Source: Snodgrassella sp. CFCC 13594 (GTDB lineage: Bacteria; Pseudomonadota; Gammaproteobacteria; Burkholderiales; Neisseriaceae). From it: a DNA stretch of 64,000 nt. The stretch covers positions 1 through 64,000 of the forward strand of contig NZ_LQXR01000001.1 of NCBI RefSeq assembly GCF_001590725.1. Direction: 5' to 3'. Made by a program: the position numbers and the translations under genes. The notes beneath the pieces were generated by a model. The model saw only the letters and a list, made by a program, of their open reading frames with translations. It searched no databases and was not told the DNA's origin. Position 1 is the stretch's first letter, and each line of letters begins with the position of its first letter. Below are positions 27,748 to 37,865 of this stretch, piece by piece.

Positions 27748-28071
27748 ATGCAGACCATTTTTTCTATCCAACATCTTGAATTTTCTATACAAACTCAACC
27801 TGGCGCTGAAGCAGTTCGGTTTTGGGTGTGTTTTGCCGATCAATCACCACGCTGTTTGTGTCAATACAGCCCTTCTCAAAAAGCGTGGTACACAGCGTCT
27901 GGCTTCCCGCTCGTGGCAGGGCAAGTGTTGTTGCCGGATGCGGATGCACATGTCTTGAAAACCGCTTTGTTTTTACTGGGGGTACGTGAAGTGGATGATG
28001 CGATAGCGGCCTTGGCGAAACAAGCGGCTTGGGTGAACCAGCAACGGCGAAACACAACAGCGGCCGCCTGA
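27748..28071 (+). CDS. Small protein of unknown function
   Basis: A 107-residue soluble protein (MQTIFSIQHLEFSIQTQ) with AAAGGA six bases upstream of the chosen ATG; an ATG directly before it at 27745 is possible. No signal peptide or membrane segment. The middle part WVCFADQSPRCLCQYSPSQKAWYTASGFPLVAGQVLLP looks like a small beta-rich fold, the C-terminus is helical and Ala-rich. I do not recognise a family. It lies 73 bases after the candidate RNA terminator, so its expression may depend on read-through. Confidence 0.65.
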   Translation: MQTIFSIQHLEFSIQTQPGAEAVRFWVCFADQSPRCLCQYSPSQKAWYTASGFPLVAGQVLLPDADAHVLKTALFLLGVREVDDAIAALAKQAAWVNQQRRNTTAAA

Positions 28072-28128
28072 GGCAGAACCTTCACTAGGTGGCAAGTGTT
28101 GATTGCCCCTATTCCAAGTAGATTGAAC

Positions 28129-28159
28129 AAGGCTGCCTGAAACATTCAGGCAGCCTTTT
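28129..28159. terminator. Inverted uptake-sequence pair, bidirectional terminator
   Basis: AAGGCTGCCTGAA (28129-28141) and TTCAGGCAGCCTT (28145-28157) form a perfect 13-base stem with a three-base loop between two convergent genes; T or A tracts flank both sides. Confidence 0.88.
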
Positions 28160-28186
28160 GCATATTGTTTCCCTTGCGTGTGAAAC

Positions 28187-29355
28187 TTACTTATTGGCTT
28201 TGATGTTTTGCCATAAGCGCACTTCGTATTTTAGAATATCTGGCTTGGTTGGCAGCATGATGTAGCTGTTGGCCAACACGGCATCTGATGGGAAAATACT
28301 TGGGTCTTCACTGTATTCTTTGCTCATCAAAGTTTTGGCTGGCATGCTTGATGGCGCATAAGTGACATAGTCGCCATTTTTAGCCGCTACTTTCGGATCC
28401 AAAATCCAGTTGAGATAGCGGTGGGCATTAAGTACATTGGCTGCGTCTTTGGGAATGGTCAAGGTGTCTACCCACAACCCCACGCCTTCTTTTGGAACCA
28501 TGACGGCAATGTCTGGCTTGCCGGTCGCTTCGGCGCGGCGGCGCTTGGCGATGTTTAAATCGCCGCCAAAGCCACGGCCACGCAAATATCGCCACGGGCT
28601 AAGTCATCAATATAACCGGAAGATGAGTAACGCAATACATAGCCACTATTATTTTTCAGAATGGCGGCGGCGGCATCTACATCGGTTTTTTCCTGACTAT
28701 TGGGATTTTTGCCTGCATAGTGCAAAGCCAAGGGGAACATCTCGGCCGGACTGTCTAAATAGCTGATGCCACAAGATTTTAATTTGCTGGTGTAAGCTGG
28801 ATTGAATACCAAATCCCAAGCATTATCGGGCATAGGGGTGTTGCCCAGTGCTGCCTTAACTTTATCTGTATTGATGGCAAAGGTGTTCATGCCCCAATAA
28901 TTTGGTACGGCATATTGATTACCGGGGTCTACGCCTTGCAGCATGGCTAGAAGCTTGGGATTGATATTGTGCCAATTGGGAATCAGCGATTTGTCTAATT
29001 TTAAATAAGCGCCGGCTTTGATTTGTCTGCCCACAAATGCATTGGAAGGCCCGGCAATGTCATAGCCTGATTTGCCGGTGAGCATCTTGCTTTCCAGTGC
29101 TTCATCACTGTCGTAATAATTGTAGGTAACTTTTATCCCTTGTGTTTTTTCAAATTCAGCAACGGTTTGCGGATCCACATAATCCGACCAATTGTAGATC
29201 TTCAATTCTTTGGTTGGCGGCAGAGTATGGGTATTAGAAGCAGCCGTGTTGGCCGTGGCGCTGGCTTGTGTGGCCTGAGCAGTAGGCTCACCGCCACACG
29301 CTGCTAACAGGCTCAAAGCCAAGCTCGTACCCAAGGACAAAGTCAGTTTGCTCAT
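28187..29355 (-). pseudogene. Spermidine/putrescine ABC transporter substrate-binding lipoprotein (one frameshift)
   Basis: Periplasmic polyamine-binding protein of the PotD/PotF family. The start at 29355 gives a lipoprotein signal (LALSLLAACGG). Family marks are LKIYNWSDYVDPQTVAEFEKTQGIKVTYNYYDSDE and the NYWGMNTFAINTDKV region. The frame ends at 28555, and the adjoining frame from about 28576 continues with GFGGDLNIAKRRR, PKEGVGLWVDTLTIPKDAANVLNAHRYLNWILDPKVAAKN to the stop at 28187. One missing base near 28575 explains the break. The repaired length (about 389 residues) is normal, so an assembly error is likely. No permease or ATPase genes are adjacent. Confidence 0.88.
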
Positions 29356-29442
29356 GTTTTTCCTTTGTTATGCGTATAAACACGATAGTGGCTAATCTAA
29401 CCGATGTAGGCGGTTTTGGATATGTTTAAATAGGTGGCGGTT

Positions 29443-29805
29443 TTAAGGTTGTTTTTTTCGGTCTTTGGCGCATGGTCCTTGCTGGAAGACATCAATCTTT
29501 AAACGATGCGGTTGGACGTGATTAGGATTGGGAAACAGAAAACCCACTTGCTGGCAGCTGTGGCCAGTGAGTTTTCCCCAATTTCCATTGGCTGCGGGTC
29601 CTTCTGCCTGCAAACGCCAATAACCAGTACCCATGTCTGCGTCTTGAGTGATGGTAAAGTGTTGCTCTAGTAATGCTTGTTTGGCCGTATCGTAGTGGGT
29701 ACCCATGCCGATGCCGTTAATGCCAGACATTTTGCTGATGGGTGAAGCACAGCCCGTACATATAAATGCTATGGATAGGACCAATACTCTGGTATGGGTA
29801 TTCAT
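29443..29805 (-). CDS. Small lipoprotein of unknown function
   Basis: A 120-residue protein with a clear lipoprotein signal (MNTHTRVLVLSIAFICTGC, lipobox Cys19). The mature part contains MGTHYDTAKQALLEQHFTITQDADMGTGYWRLQ and two further cysteines (GHSCQQ, QGPCAKD) that could form a disulfide. No family recognised. It stands alone between the polyamine-binding gene and alaS. Confidence 0.7.
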   Translation of the reverse strand: MNTHTRVLVLSIAFICTGCASPISKMSGINGIGMGTHYDTAKQALLEQHFTITQDADMGTGYWRLQAEGPAANGNWGKLTGHSCQQVGFLFPNPNHVQPHRLKIDVFQQGPCAKDRKKQP

Positions 29806-30135
29806 GGAACGTCCTTTCTTGGATTGAAGTATTCAATGTCATCATCGGCTTGTTTTGTATTGGCATACTTTGCCCCCTAGGAGCAGAGAGAGGCGGTTGG
29901 ATCATGATGGTTTGTGGCACTGTGTTGATAATATTACCCTCTTGTTTTCATTGCTGAGCCATGAGTATGCGTGCACGCAAAACTGCGGTAAAATTCGAGT
30001 TATTTTATGAATTGGCATGAGAGTCGGCAACAGGCTTTTTACTGCGCGCTTTTCAGGCAGCCTTCACAGTAAAGTTGAATAAAAGCTGCTTGAATGTCTC
30101 ATTCAAGCCAATGAAACAAACCACAGAAACCACTT
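29806..30135. other. Gap upstream of alaS
   Basis: A 330-base gap. On the plus strand a frame ending at 29957 encodes a strongly hydrophobic 50-60 residue peptide (NVIIGLFCIGILCPL, WIMMVCGTVLIILPSC), but it lacks a good ribosome site. An uptake sequence lies at 30052-30063, and an inverted repeat with a degenerate uptake core lies at about 30082-30110 before alaS. Confidence 0.45.
30052..30063 (-). repeat. DNA uptake sequence
   Basis: Exact reverse-orientation uptake 12-mer upstream of alaS. Confidence 0.85.
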
Positions 30136-32766
30136 ATGAAAACCGCAGAATTACGCTCGAAATTCCTTCATTTCTTCGAAAGCAAGGGGCACCAGATTGT
30201 GTCTTCTTCTTCATTGGTTCCACCGCAGGATGACAAGACTTTGTTGTTTACCAATGCGGGCATGAACCAATTTAAAGATGTGTTTTTGGGTTTCGACAAA
30301 CGCCCATATAGCCGTGCCACCACCGCCCAAAAATGCGTGCGTGCGGGCGGCAAACACAATGATTTGGAAAACGTTGGCTATACCGCGCGTCACCATACTT
30401 TTTTCGAAATGCTGGGTAATTTCAGTTTTGGCGATTATTTCAAGCACGACGCTTTGCATTTTGCTTGGGAATTTCTCACAGGCAAAGAATGGCTTAATTT
30501 GCCCAAAGAAAAATTATTGGCCACCGTGTATGCCGAAGACGATGAAGCCTACAACATTTGGTTGAATGAAATTGGCTTGCCCGCCGATCGCATCATCCGC
30601 ATTGGCGACAATAAAGGTGCGAAATACGCATCCGATAATTTTTGGCAAATGGGGGATACTGGCCCCTGTGGCCCGTGTTCCGAAATTTTTTACGACCATG
30701 GTGAGCAAATCTGGGGTGGTCCTCCGGGCAGTGCCGAAGAAGATGGTGATCGCTTCACTGAAATTTGGAACTGTGTGTTTATGCAGTTTAACCGTGATGA
30801 AGCCGGTGTTATGCACAAACTGCCTAAGCCTTCTGTCGATACTGGCATGGGTTTGGAGCGTATTTCAGCGGTCATGCAGCATGTTCATAGCAATTATGAA
30901 ATTGATTTGTTTGTGAATTTATTGCGTGCCGTGGCCCGCGTCACTGGGGCTACCTATAGCCAAGATGTGCCGAGCTTAAAGGTGATTGCTGACCACATAC
31001 GCTCGTGCTCGTTTCTGGTGGCTGATGGCGTGTTGCCGAGTAATGAGGGTCGTGGTTATGTATTGCGCCGCATTATTCGCCGTGCTGTGCGCCACGGCTA
31101 CAAGCTGGGCCACAAACAACCCTTCTTTCACTTGCTGGTGGCCGATGTGGTTAAGGAGATGGGCAATGCCTATCCTGAATTGAAAGCCAAACAGGCGCAA
31201 ATTACCGAAGTGTTGAAACTGGAAGAAACGCGTTTCGCACAAACGTTGGAAACCGGCTTGGCGCTCTTAGAAGATGCACTCAAAGATGGCGGTAAGACTC
31301 TTTCGGGCGCAGTGATTTTCAAATTGTATGATACCTATGGTTTCCCCTACGACTTAACCGCAGACATTGCCCGTGAGCGCAATATTGAGTTGGATGAAGC
31401 TGGTTTTGAGCGTGAAATGGATGCGCAGCGCGCGCGCGCTCGTGCCGCACAGAACTTCAAAGCCGATGCACATCTGACATACAGCGGCGCGGATACTGAA
31501 TTTAAAGGATATAGCGATCGCCAAACCGAAGCCAAAGTACTGGCGTTGTATCGTGATGGTGAAGCAGTAACGGCATTGGCAGAGGGCGAGACGGGTGCCG
31601 TGGTGATAGATTTCACGCCGTTTTATGCCGAATCGGGTGGTCAAGTGGGGGACGTGGGGTATATCTTTGCCGGCGAAAATCGTTTCGAAGTGCGCGATAC
31701 CCAAAAAATCAAAGCCAAAGTATTTGGCCAGTTTGGAGTCATGGTTTCAGGCAACCTGAAGGTAGGGGATGCGGTCAGCGCCAAAGTAGATGATGCCATA
31801 CGCAATGCCAATATGCGCAACCACAGTGCTACACATTTGATGCACCGTGCTTTGCGCGATGTGTTGGGTAGCCATGTTGAACAAAAAGGCTCTTTGGTAA
31901 CCGCAGAGCGTACGCGTTTTGACTTTGCTCATCCGCAGCCAGTCACCCCAGCGCAAATCACTGAAGTCGAACAGCTTGTGAACGAAGCCATTCTGGCCAA
32001 TGTGCCCGTCAGTGCCGAAGTTAAGGCTTTTGATGAGGCCATTAAAGATGGTGCCATGGCTTTGTTTGGTGAAAAATATGGTGACCATGTTCGCGTGTTG
32101 AAAATGGGTGATTTCTCAACTGAACTGTGTGGTGGCACGCATGTGAATCGCACAGGTGACATCGGTTTGTTTAAAATCGTATCCGAAAGTGGTATTGCGG
32201 CTGGCGTGCGCCGAATAGAGGCAGTGACAGGTCTGAATGCCTTACATTTTGTGCAGCAACAGGAAGCGCTGATTAAAGATGCTGTAGCGGAACTCAAAGC
32301 CCAGTCCGCTGCGGATTTATTGCCAAAAATTCAGGCTACCCAAGCGCATGCCAAACAATTGGAAAAAGCGCTGGAACAGGCCAAAGGTGAACTGGCCAAG
32401 CATGCTGGTGCTGCTTTGTTAAACGATGCCGAATTGGTTGGCACGGCACGATTGGTGGTGCAACAGCTGGACGGTGTTGATGGCAATGCTTTGCGTGACA
32501 TTGTCACCGATTTAACTGGCCAAGGTGATAACTTGGTGGTGCTGTTGGCGACAGTTCAGGAAGGCAAAATTGCTTTGGTGGCGGGGGTGTCTAAGGCTTT
32601 GAGCAAATCCGTAAAGGCGGGCGATTTGGTGAAAACCGTGGCCGAGCAAGTGGGCGGCAAAGGCGGTGGTCGGCCTGATTTGGCTCAGGCTGGTGGCACT
32701 GATGTTGCTCAATTACCGGCCGCGCTCAATGGCGTTGCTGGGTGGCTGGCAAGCCAATTGGCGTAA
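30136..32766 (+). CDS. alaS: Alanine--tRNA ligase
   Basis: Charges tRNA-Ala and edits mischarged Ser/Gly. The 876-residue enzyme shows the class II core ([34 protein letters not shown]), the editing domain zinc motif [16 protein letters not shown] with the later [13 protein letters not shown], and the C-terminal DHHA1 domain ([15 protein letters not shown]). The ATG at 30136 gives the standard [20 protein letters not shown]-terminus. Confidence 0.98.
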   Translation: MKTAELRSKFLHFFESKGHQIVSSSSLVPPQDDKTLLFTNAGMNQFKDVFLGFDKRPYSRATTAQKCVRAGGKHNDLENVGYTARHHTFFEMLGNFSFGDYFKHDALHFAWEFLTGKEWLNLPKEKLLATVYAEDDEAYNIWLNEIGLPADRIIRIGDNKGAKYASDNFWQMGDTGPCGPCSEIFYDHGEQIWGGPPGSAEEDGDRFTEIWNCVFMQFNRDEAGVMHKLPKPSVDTGMGLERISAVMQHVHSNYEIDLFVNLLRAVARVTGATYSQDVPSLKVIADHIRSCSFLVADGVLPSNEGRGYVLRRIIRRAVRHGYKLGHKQPFFHLLVADVVKEMGNAYPELKAKQAQITEVLKLEETRFAQTLETGLALLEDALKDGGKTLSGAVIFKLYDTYGFPYDLTADIARERNIELDEAGFEREMDAQRARARAAQNFKADAHLTYSGADTEFKGYSDRQTEAKVLALYRDGEAVTALAEGETGAVVIDFTPFYAESGGQVGDVGYIFAGENRFEVRDTQKIKAKVFGQFGVMVSGNLKVGDAVSAKVDDAIRNANMRNHSATHLMHRALRDVLGSHVEQKGSLVTAERTRFDFAHPQPVTPAQITEVEQLVNEAILANVPVSAEVKAFDEAIKDGAMALFGEKYGDHVRVLKMGDFSTELCGGTHVNRTGDIGLFKIVSESGIAAGVRRIEAVTGLNALHFVQQQEALIKDAVAELKAQSAADLLPKIQATQAHAKQLEKALEQAKGELAKHAGAALLNDAELVGTARLVVQQLDGVDGNALRDIVTDLTGQGDNLVVLLATVQEGKIALVAGVSKALSKSVKAGDLVKTVAEQVGGKGGGRPDLAQAGGTDVAQLPAALNGVAGWLASQLA

Positions 32767-32876
32767 ATCCAGTTAAAACTGCTAGACGCAGTTTGACGAA
32801 ATAAGCGGTTTGTGTGATGTTGGCGCAAACCGCTTTTTAATGGGCGGCAAAGATCATTATGCTAATGGAGTAAACG

Positions 32877-33497
32877 ATGAAAGCATGGATAAAAATATGG
32901 TGTGTCAGTGTGTGTTTGTTGTGGGTGGGGTGGGCTCAGGCTGCCAGTGCGCCCACACACCCTGCGCAACAGCAATTACAACAGAATGTGGATTCGGTGT
33001 TGTCGGTGGCGCGCAACAAACAACTGTCTGAAACCCAAAAAATTACACAGATTGAGCGTTATGCCGATCGCTATTTGGATTATGAACGGATCGCTGCACT
33101 GGCCGTTGGTTTGCCTTGGCGTCAATTCAGCCCCCAACAAAAGCAGGATTTTATTGCGGCGTTTAAAACCATGATGATTCGCTTGTATGCCCATGCGGCT
33201 TTGGTGGGGGCTGCTGATGCTCGTGTGGTGGTATTGCCTAAATTGGTCAATCAAGGGTCAAATCGAGTAGACACATTTACGACCGTAACCAGTAAAAGCG
33301 GTAAACAGTATGAAGTGGCTTATCAAATGTATTTGGTCGGCGGTGTGTATAAGGTTTATAACTTCCGCGTGGAAGGCACCAGTTTGGTGACGGTGTACCG
33401 CAATCAATTTGCTGATTTAATTAAGCAACATGGCATTGATGGCACCATAAAAATTCTGCGCCAAAAAGGGTTAAACAAAGTAGAAAAATTGTCCTGA
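32877..33497 (+). CDS. MlaC/Ttg2D family phospholipid-binding periplasmic protein
   Basis: A 206-residue exported protein with signal peptide (cleavage after WAQA near residue 22). The body follows the MlaC pattern: RYLDYERIAALAVGLPWRQFSPQQKQDFIAAFKTMMIRLYA and the KVYNFRVEGTSLVTVYRNQFADLIKQHGIDGTIKILRQK C-terminal block. MlaC ferries phospholipids between the outer-membrane MlaA and inner-membrane MlaFEDB. Here it is alone downstream of alaS with no mlaFEDB genes, so it may be an orphan paralogue. A GGAG site precedes the ATG. Confidence 0.88.
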   Translation: MKAWIKIWCVSVCLLWVGWAQAASAPTHPAQQQLQQNVDSVLSVARNKQLSETQKITQIERYADRYLDYERIAALAVGLPWRQFSPQQKQDFIAAFKTMMIRLYAHAALVGAADARVVVLPKLVNQGSNRVDTFTTVTSKSGKQYEVAYQMYLVGGVYKVYNFRVEGTSLVTVYRNQFADLIKQHGIDGTIKILRQKGLNKVEKLS

Positions 33498-33514
33498 GTT
33501 TGGGGTGAAGGCAA

Positions 33515-34336
33515 ATGAAGCAGTATTTTATTGGATTACCCGACGCCGATTATTTACATCAAATACCCATTTCAGCCGAAGCTTTTGCCCACATTCATCA
33601 TGCACGGGCCTATCTTCAGGCAGCCGTGGCATGGGATGCGCAATACCGCATCATGATGATGAATTTTGAAGATTGGGCGAATACGGCGGCCTCATGGACG
33701 GCAGACTGTGCTGTTACTTCTTCGGTACAGCAGACTCGCCAGCAAATGTGTCGATTGCAGCAGAGGGTATTGAATGTGTTATTCGGTACCCGATTGTACA
33801 AAGAACGGTTGACCGCCATTTGGAAGCCGGTGCTGGCTGAATCGATATTCACCCAGTTGGAAAAGCCGTTTAAGCAATATGAAATCGACCACCGTGCTTT
33901 TCGTATGGCCACGGCACTGCAAAATCATGTGCAAAAATACGGGCTGTCGCTGGCAACGCTTGCGCTGAGCACAGCGAAGACAGCACCTGCGCTTCGTGTT
34001 TGGCTAAATAAACAAGCCTTGGCCGATTCAGGTGTATTCAAAGAGGATGTATTGGCGCAGATGTGCCCCCAAGAAGATTTGCTGGCTTTGCTGGCAGAAT
34101 ACCAACAGGTTTTACAGCAAATTCAGCAAGCAGGGGAAAGCATGGCGTGGATGCAGAAAGCTCAGGCTGATGCGCAGCAGTGTTTACGGCGTTATCAGAA
34201 TTTGTTTACTGAGGCCACGCAATGCCATAGCCACCCAATCATTCAGGTATTTAGTCAGGAAGAGGGCAAAATAGCAGCGTGTCAGCCGCTGTTTGTGCCT
34301 GGCTCGGCAGCATTGGTTTCGGAAAACCAGCAATAA
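33515..34336 (+). CDS. Protein of unknown function downstream of the mlaC homologue
   Basis: A 273-residue soluble, Gln/Ala-rich, probably helical protein starting MKQYFIGLPDADYLHQIPIS. Its start lies 17 bases after the mlaC stop, so the two are likely co-transcribed. Coiled-coil-like stretches occur around residues 70-90 (VQQTRQQMCRLQQRVLNVLF) and 190-225 (LLALLAEYQQVLQQIQQAGE). No signal peptide or catalytic motif is visible, and I recognise no family. An uptake-like sequence near its start is translated as YLQAAVAW. Confidence 0.65.
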   Translation: MKQYFIGLPDADYLHQIPISAEAFAHIHHARAYLQAAVAWDAQYRIMMMNFEDWANTAASWTADCAVTSSVQQTRQQMCRLQQRVLNVLFGTRLYKERLTAIWKPVLAESIFTQLEKPFKQYEIDHRAFRMATALQNHVQKYGLSLATLALSTAKTAPALRVWLNKQALADSGVFKEDVLAQMCPQEDLLALLAEYQQVLQQIQQAGESMAWMQKAQADAQQCLRRYQNLFTEATQCHSHPIIQVFSQEEGKIAACQPLFVPGSAALVSENQQ

Positions 34337-34518
34337 TGGCCATTGTTGATTTTGGCAACGTGCTTTGATTGGACTGATTAGCCATCGCTGAGTTGAATAG
34401 GATTGAGTGGATGGTCAATGTTGCGCGAGGTTGGCATGTGCTACCGTTAAATGGCTGATGGAACCATACCAGCAGGGCAACTTGAATTTGTTTGACTCAA
34501 AAGAATGCCGATGCAAAA

Positions 34519-34549
34519 AAGGCTGCCTGAAACGGTTTCAGGCAGCCTT
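34519..34549. terminator. Inverted uptake-sequence pair, bidirectional terminator
   Basis: AAGGCTGCCTGAAA and TTTCAGGCAGCCTT form a long perfect stem with a small loop; on the minus strand it is followed by six T, so it ends glyA. Confidence 0.88.
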
Positions 34550-34591
34550 GATTATGCTTTGATCATCTATTGTTATGGTTTTATTGATCGT

Positions 34592-35842
34592 TTAGGCACC
34601 ATATACGGGTAAACGGGCACATAAGGCTTGGATTTTTTGTGCCACGCCAAACACCACCGCTTCATCGCTGGGCGCATCCAACACGTCCGCAATCAAATTG
34701 CCCAATTCGCGGGTGTCGTCTTCATTGAAGCCGCGAGTGGTGATGGCGGCCGTACCCAAGCGAATGCCGGAAGTCACAAATGGTTTTTCTGGGTCATTGG
34801 GGATGGCGTTTTTATTCACAGTGATGTGGGCTTTACCCAACACGGCTTCAGCATCTTTGCCGGTGATTTTTTTCGGTTGTAGGTCAACCAAGAATACATG
34901 GCTTTCAGTGCGGCCAGAAACGATGCGCAAGCCGCGGCCTTTTAATGTTTCCGCTAAAACCTTGGCATTGGCTTTCACTTGCTTGGCATAGGTCTTGAAT
35001 TCCGGTTGCAAAGCTTCCTTAAATGCAATGGCTTTGGCTGCAATCACGTGCATCAATGGCCCACCTTGCAAGCTTGGGAAAATGGCAGAATTCAAGGCTT
35101 TGGCATGCTCGTCGGTACGACAAATAATGGCGCCACCACGTGGGCCACGCAAGGTCTTGTGGGTGGTGGTGGTGACAAAGTCTGCAAACGGTACTGGGCT
35201 TGGGTATTCGCCACCCGCAATCAAACCTGCATAATGCGCCATGTCCACAAATAAATAAGCGCCTACTTTATCTGCAATTTCACGGAAACGGGCCCAGTCA
35301 ATTTCCAAGGCATAAGCTGATGCGCCGGCCACAATCATTTTAGGTTGGTGTTCTAACGCCAGTTTTTCAACCTGAGCGTAATCCAAAACTTCATTTTCAT
35401 CCAAGCCATAAGTGATGGCATTGTACAATTTGCCAGAAATATTCACGCTGGCACCATGCGTCAAGTGGCCGCCGTGTGCCAAAGACATACCCAAAATGGT
35501 GTCGCCCGGTTTTAATACGCTGGCATACACGGCCTGATTGGCTTGTGAGCCAGAATGCGGTTGTACGTTCACATATTCGGCTTTAAACAATTCTTTCAGT
35601 CGGTCAATCGCCAATTGTTCGGCCACATCCACGTATTCGCAGCCGCCATAATATCGTTTGCCGGGATAACCTTCGGCATATTTGTTGGTTAATTGGCTAC
35701 CTTGGGCTTCCATCACCGCGCAGCTAACGTAGTTTTCCGAAGCAATCAGCTCAACATGGTCTTGTTGGCGGTTGTCTTCGTCGGCAATGGCCGCAGCCAA
35801 TTCTGGGTCAAATTTTTCAATGGTGACACTTCTGGAGAACAT
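34592..35842 (-). CDS. glyA: Serine hydroxymethyltransferase
   Basis: PLP enzyme converting serine and tetrahydrofolate to glycine and 5,10-methylene-THF. 416 residues from the ATG at 35842 ([15 protein letters not shown]); the longer frame from 35899 is not family-like. PLP lysine in [15 protein letters not shown]; also [39 protein letters not shown]. With gcvTHP in the same window, it completes glycine-serine interconversion. Confidence 0.98.
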   Translation of the reverse strand: MFSRSVTIEKFDPELAAAIADEDNRQQDHVELIASENYVSCAVMEAQGSQLTNKYAEGYPGKRYYGGCEYVDVAEQLAIDRLKELFKAEYVNVQPHSGSQANQAVYASVLKPGDTILGMSLAHGGHLTHGASVNISGKLYNAITYGLDENEVLDYAQVEKLALEHQPKMIVAGASAYALEIDWARFREIADKVGAYLFVDMAHYAGLIAGGEYPSPVPFADFVTTTTHKTLRGPRGGAIICRTDEHAKALNSAIFPSLQGGPLMHVIAAKAIAFKEALQPEFKTYAKQVKANAKVLAETLKGRGLRIVSGRTESHVFLVDLQPKKITGKDAEAVLGKAHITVNKNAIPNDPEKPFVTSGIRLGTAAITTRGFNEDDTRELGNLIADVLDAPSDEAVVFGVAQKIQALCARLPVYGA

Positions 35843-36005
35843 GGGCAGGGTTTCCTTGTGGTGGGGCAGATTGGATGTGCAAGCCGCTGAGGGTTGCACA
35901 CAAAAAACTGGCCGCTATTGTAACCGATAGCGGCCAGTTCGTGGCTGAATTCGCTGCACCATGATGATGAAGCACATTCATAAATCGCGTATTTTGCGCA
36001 GGATG

Positions 36006-36770
36006 CTAACTGGCTTGGTCTTCAGGCAATCCATTGGGGTGGGTGAGAAAACCTTGTTGTTTCAGCAGTGCAATGTTTTTCGGCGCATAGGTTTTGCTAT
36101 AGTAATGGGCAAATTTTTGGCGAAACGGCAGGCGTTCTCGTTTTTCGCCAAACGCCGTCATGGTGCTTTCGTATTCCTGTAAGTCATGGTTGAGCTCCCC
36201 ATCGCTGGGGTAGTGGTTTTCGAATATCACCGCCTTTTCAGGCAGCCTGGGCTTGATGCGCATATCGACATCAGGCACACCAATACACAAGCCAAAGAGC
36301 GGGAAGGTGTATTCAGGCAACCCCAACCATTCAATTAATTGGCCTGCTACCAAGCGCAGACCGCCCACTGGACAGGTGGCATAGCCCAAGCTTTCGGCCG
36401 CAATAATGGCATTTTGGGCCGCCATGGCCGTGTCCACGCTCAGCGTGAGTAATGTATCGGGAGTGCCCACGGCAGCGAAGCTGCCTTGGTAGGCGTCGGA
36501 GCACAATTTCGCGCGATGGGCATCGGCCACGAATACCCAAAATTCGCTGCACTGGCCAATTTGTGGATTGCCTGGTTGTACCGCAACGATTTTTTGGCGC
36601 AGCGCTGTATTGGTGATGCGCACGATGCTGTAATGCTGGCCGTTCATCCATGAAGGGGCGCGGCGTGCAGCATCGGCAATGGCTTGAATGTGATCTGGGG
36701 GTAAAACCACATTGGTTTTGAACTGGCGATATGTGCGGTGGCGAGTGATGGTGTCAACAACAGCGTTCAT
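36006..36770 (-). CDS. Oxygen-insensitive nitroreductase family protein (NfsA-like)
   Basis: FMN-dependent NAD(P)H reductase of about 254 residues. The start at 36770 (MNAVVDTITRHRTYRQF) has a GGAG site; the frame upstream to 36887 lacks similarity. Family marks are the RTYRQF start, AARRAPSWMNGQHYSIVRI, and AAESLGYATCPVGGLR followed by FPLFGLCIGVPD. Members reduce nitroaromatics and quinones. The segment PRLPEKAV is encoded by an exact uptake sequence. Confidence 0.88.
   Translation of the reverse strand: MNAVVDTITRHRTYRQFKTNVVLPPDHIQAIADAARRAPSWMNGQHYSIVRITNTALRQKIVAVQPGNPQIGQCSEFWVFVADAHRAKLCSDAYQGSFAAVGTPDTLLTLSVDTAMAAQNAIIAAESLGYATCPVGGLRLVAGQLIEWLGLPEYTFPLFGLCIGVPDVDMRIKPRLPEKAVIFENHYPSDGELNHDLQEYESTMTAFGEKRERLPFRQKFAHYYSKTYAPKNIALLKQQGFLTHPNGLPEDQAS
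36237..36248 (-). repeat. DNA uptake sequence inside the nitroreductase gene
   Basis: Exact 12-mer, translated as RLPEK on the coding strand. Confidence 0.8.
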
Positions 36771-36786
36771 GGTGTCTCCAGCAGAT

Positions 36787-36798
36787 TTCAGGCAGCCT
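36787..36798 (-). repeat. DNA uptake sequence upstream of the nitroreductase gene
   Basis: Exact 12-mer in the short gap between miaA and the nitroreductase start. Confidence 0.85.
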
Positions 36799-36883
36799 GT
36801 TGTGTTATATATTAAGCACAACAAACGATTGATGATGGGCAAAGATACCCCGATTGCAGCAAAGCGACAAGCTGGCTTGCTAC

Positions 36884-37833
36884 TCAATAATCAAAGAAGC
36901 GTTGGGCCGTATCGGTAGCAGCCTGTAGTAGTTTTGGGGTAGATTGGAAAGGATCCCAGATGGTGTCGGTAGCCAATTTTCTGAGCCATGTTAGCTGGCG
37001 TTTGGCCAATTGGCGCGTGGCCACAATGCCCAGTTCAGTGAGTTGAGTTTGATTTACACTGCCATCCAGGTAAGCCCATGCCTGGCGGTAGCCACGCAGC
37101 GCATAGACGGCATGTTGGGCGTCAATGTTGGGTATTGCTGGCGTAGTGTTTGTACTTCTTCAATAAATCCGTGTGCCAGCATGTGCTCAAATCGCGTGGC
37201 AATATTAGTGTGCAGTTGGCTGCGGTTTTCAGGAATCAAGGCTGCCGAATGGAGGGTTATGGCAGCTTGCGATGCCTGCTGCTCGGCAAAGTGTTGGCTT
37301 AGAGATCGGCCAGTTAATCGCCACACTTCTAAAGCGCGTTCTATACGTTGGCTGTCACCTGGAGCCAAGCGTTCAGCGGTCATTGGATCAACTTGTTGCA
37401 ATTGCTCATACAGATAGGCCAAACCGTATTCTTGCTTTTCTGTCGCTAATTTGGCGCGAATATCAGCGTTGGCTGGCGGCAATGAATTGAGTCCATGGGT
37501 GAGCGCGTGGTAATACATCATGGTACCGCCCACAATCAGTGGCAAATGGCCACGATGATGAATAGCCTGAACCAATTGCACACAATCGGCCACAAAATCA
37601 GCGGCGCTGTAGGCCGCTAATGGAGAAATAATGTTGATCAGATGGTGGGGTACTGCTGCCAATTCGGCTGCGGTGGGTTTGGCTGTGCCAATGTCCATGC
37701 CACGATACACCAATGCTGAATCCAAACTGATGATTTCTACGGGCAGCCGTTGTGCCAATGCCAAAGCCAAGCCGGTTTTCCCTGAAGCAGTGGGGCCCAA
37801 AATGGCTAGGGCTTTGGGTGGGTGTGTATTCAT
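36884..37833 (-). pseudogene. miaA: tRNA dimethylallyltransferase (one frameshift near the C-terminus)
   Basis: MiaA adds the dimethylallyl group to A37 of UNN-decoding tRNAs. The P-loop GPTASGKTGLAL and DSALVYRGMDIGTAKPT are intact. The main frame runs through MPSMRCV and then stops early at 37054; the next frame continues as [24 protein letters not shown] and ends at 36884, giving a normal 316-residue protein. One G missing from GTGGGCTAC near 37105 explains the break, so I think the gene is intact in the cell. The start at 37833 (MNTHPPKALAILGP) follows the Sel1 gene by 32 bases. Confidence 0.9.
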
Positions 37834-37865
37834 ATCCAATGACATTCGAAGGTGAAAATGGGTAT

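Noticed and set aside
32810-33031. A frame overlapping the start of the mlaC homologue
   Set aside because: It covers the signal peptide region of mlaC in another frame and has no own support.
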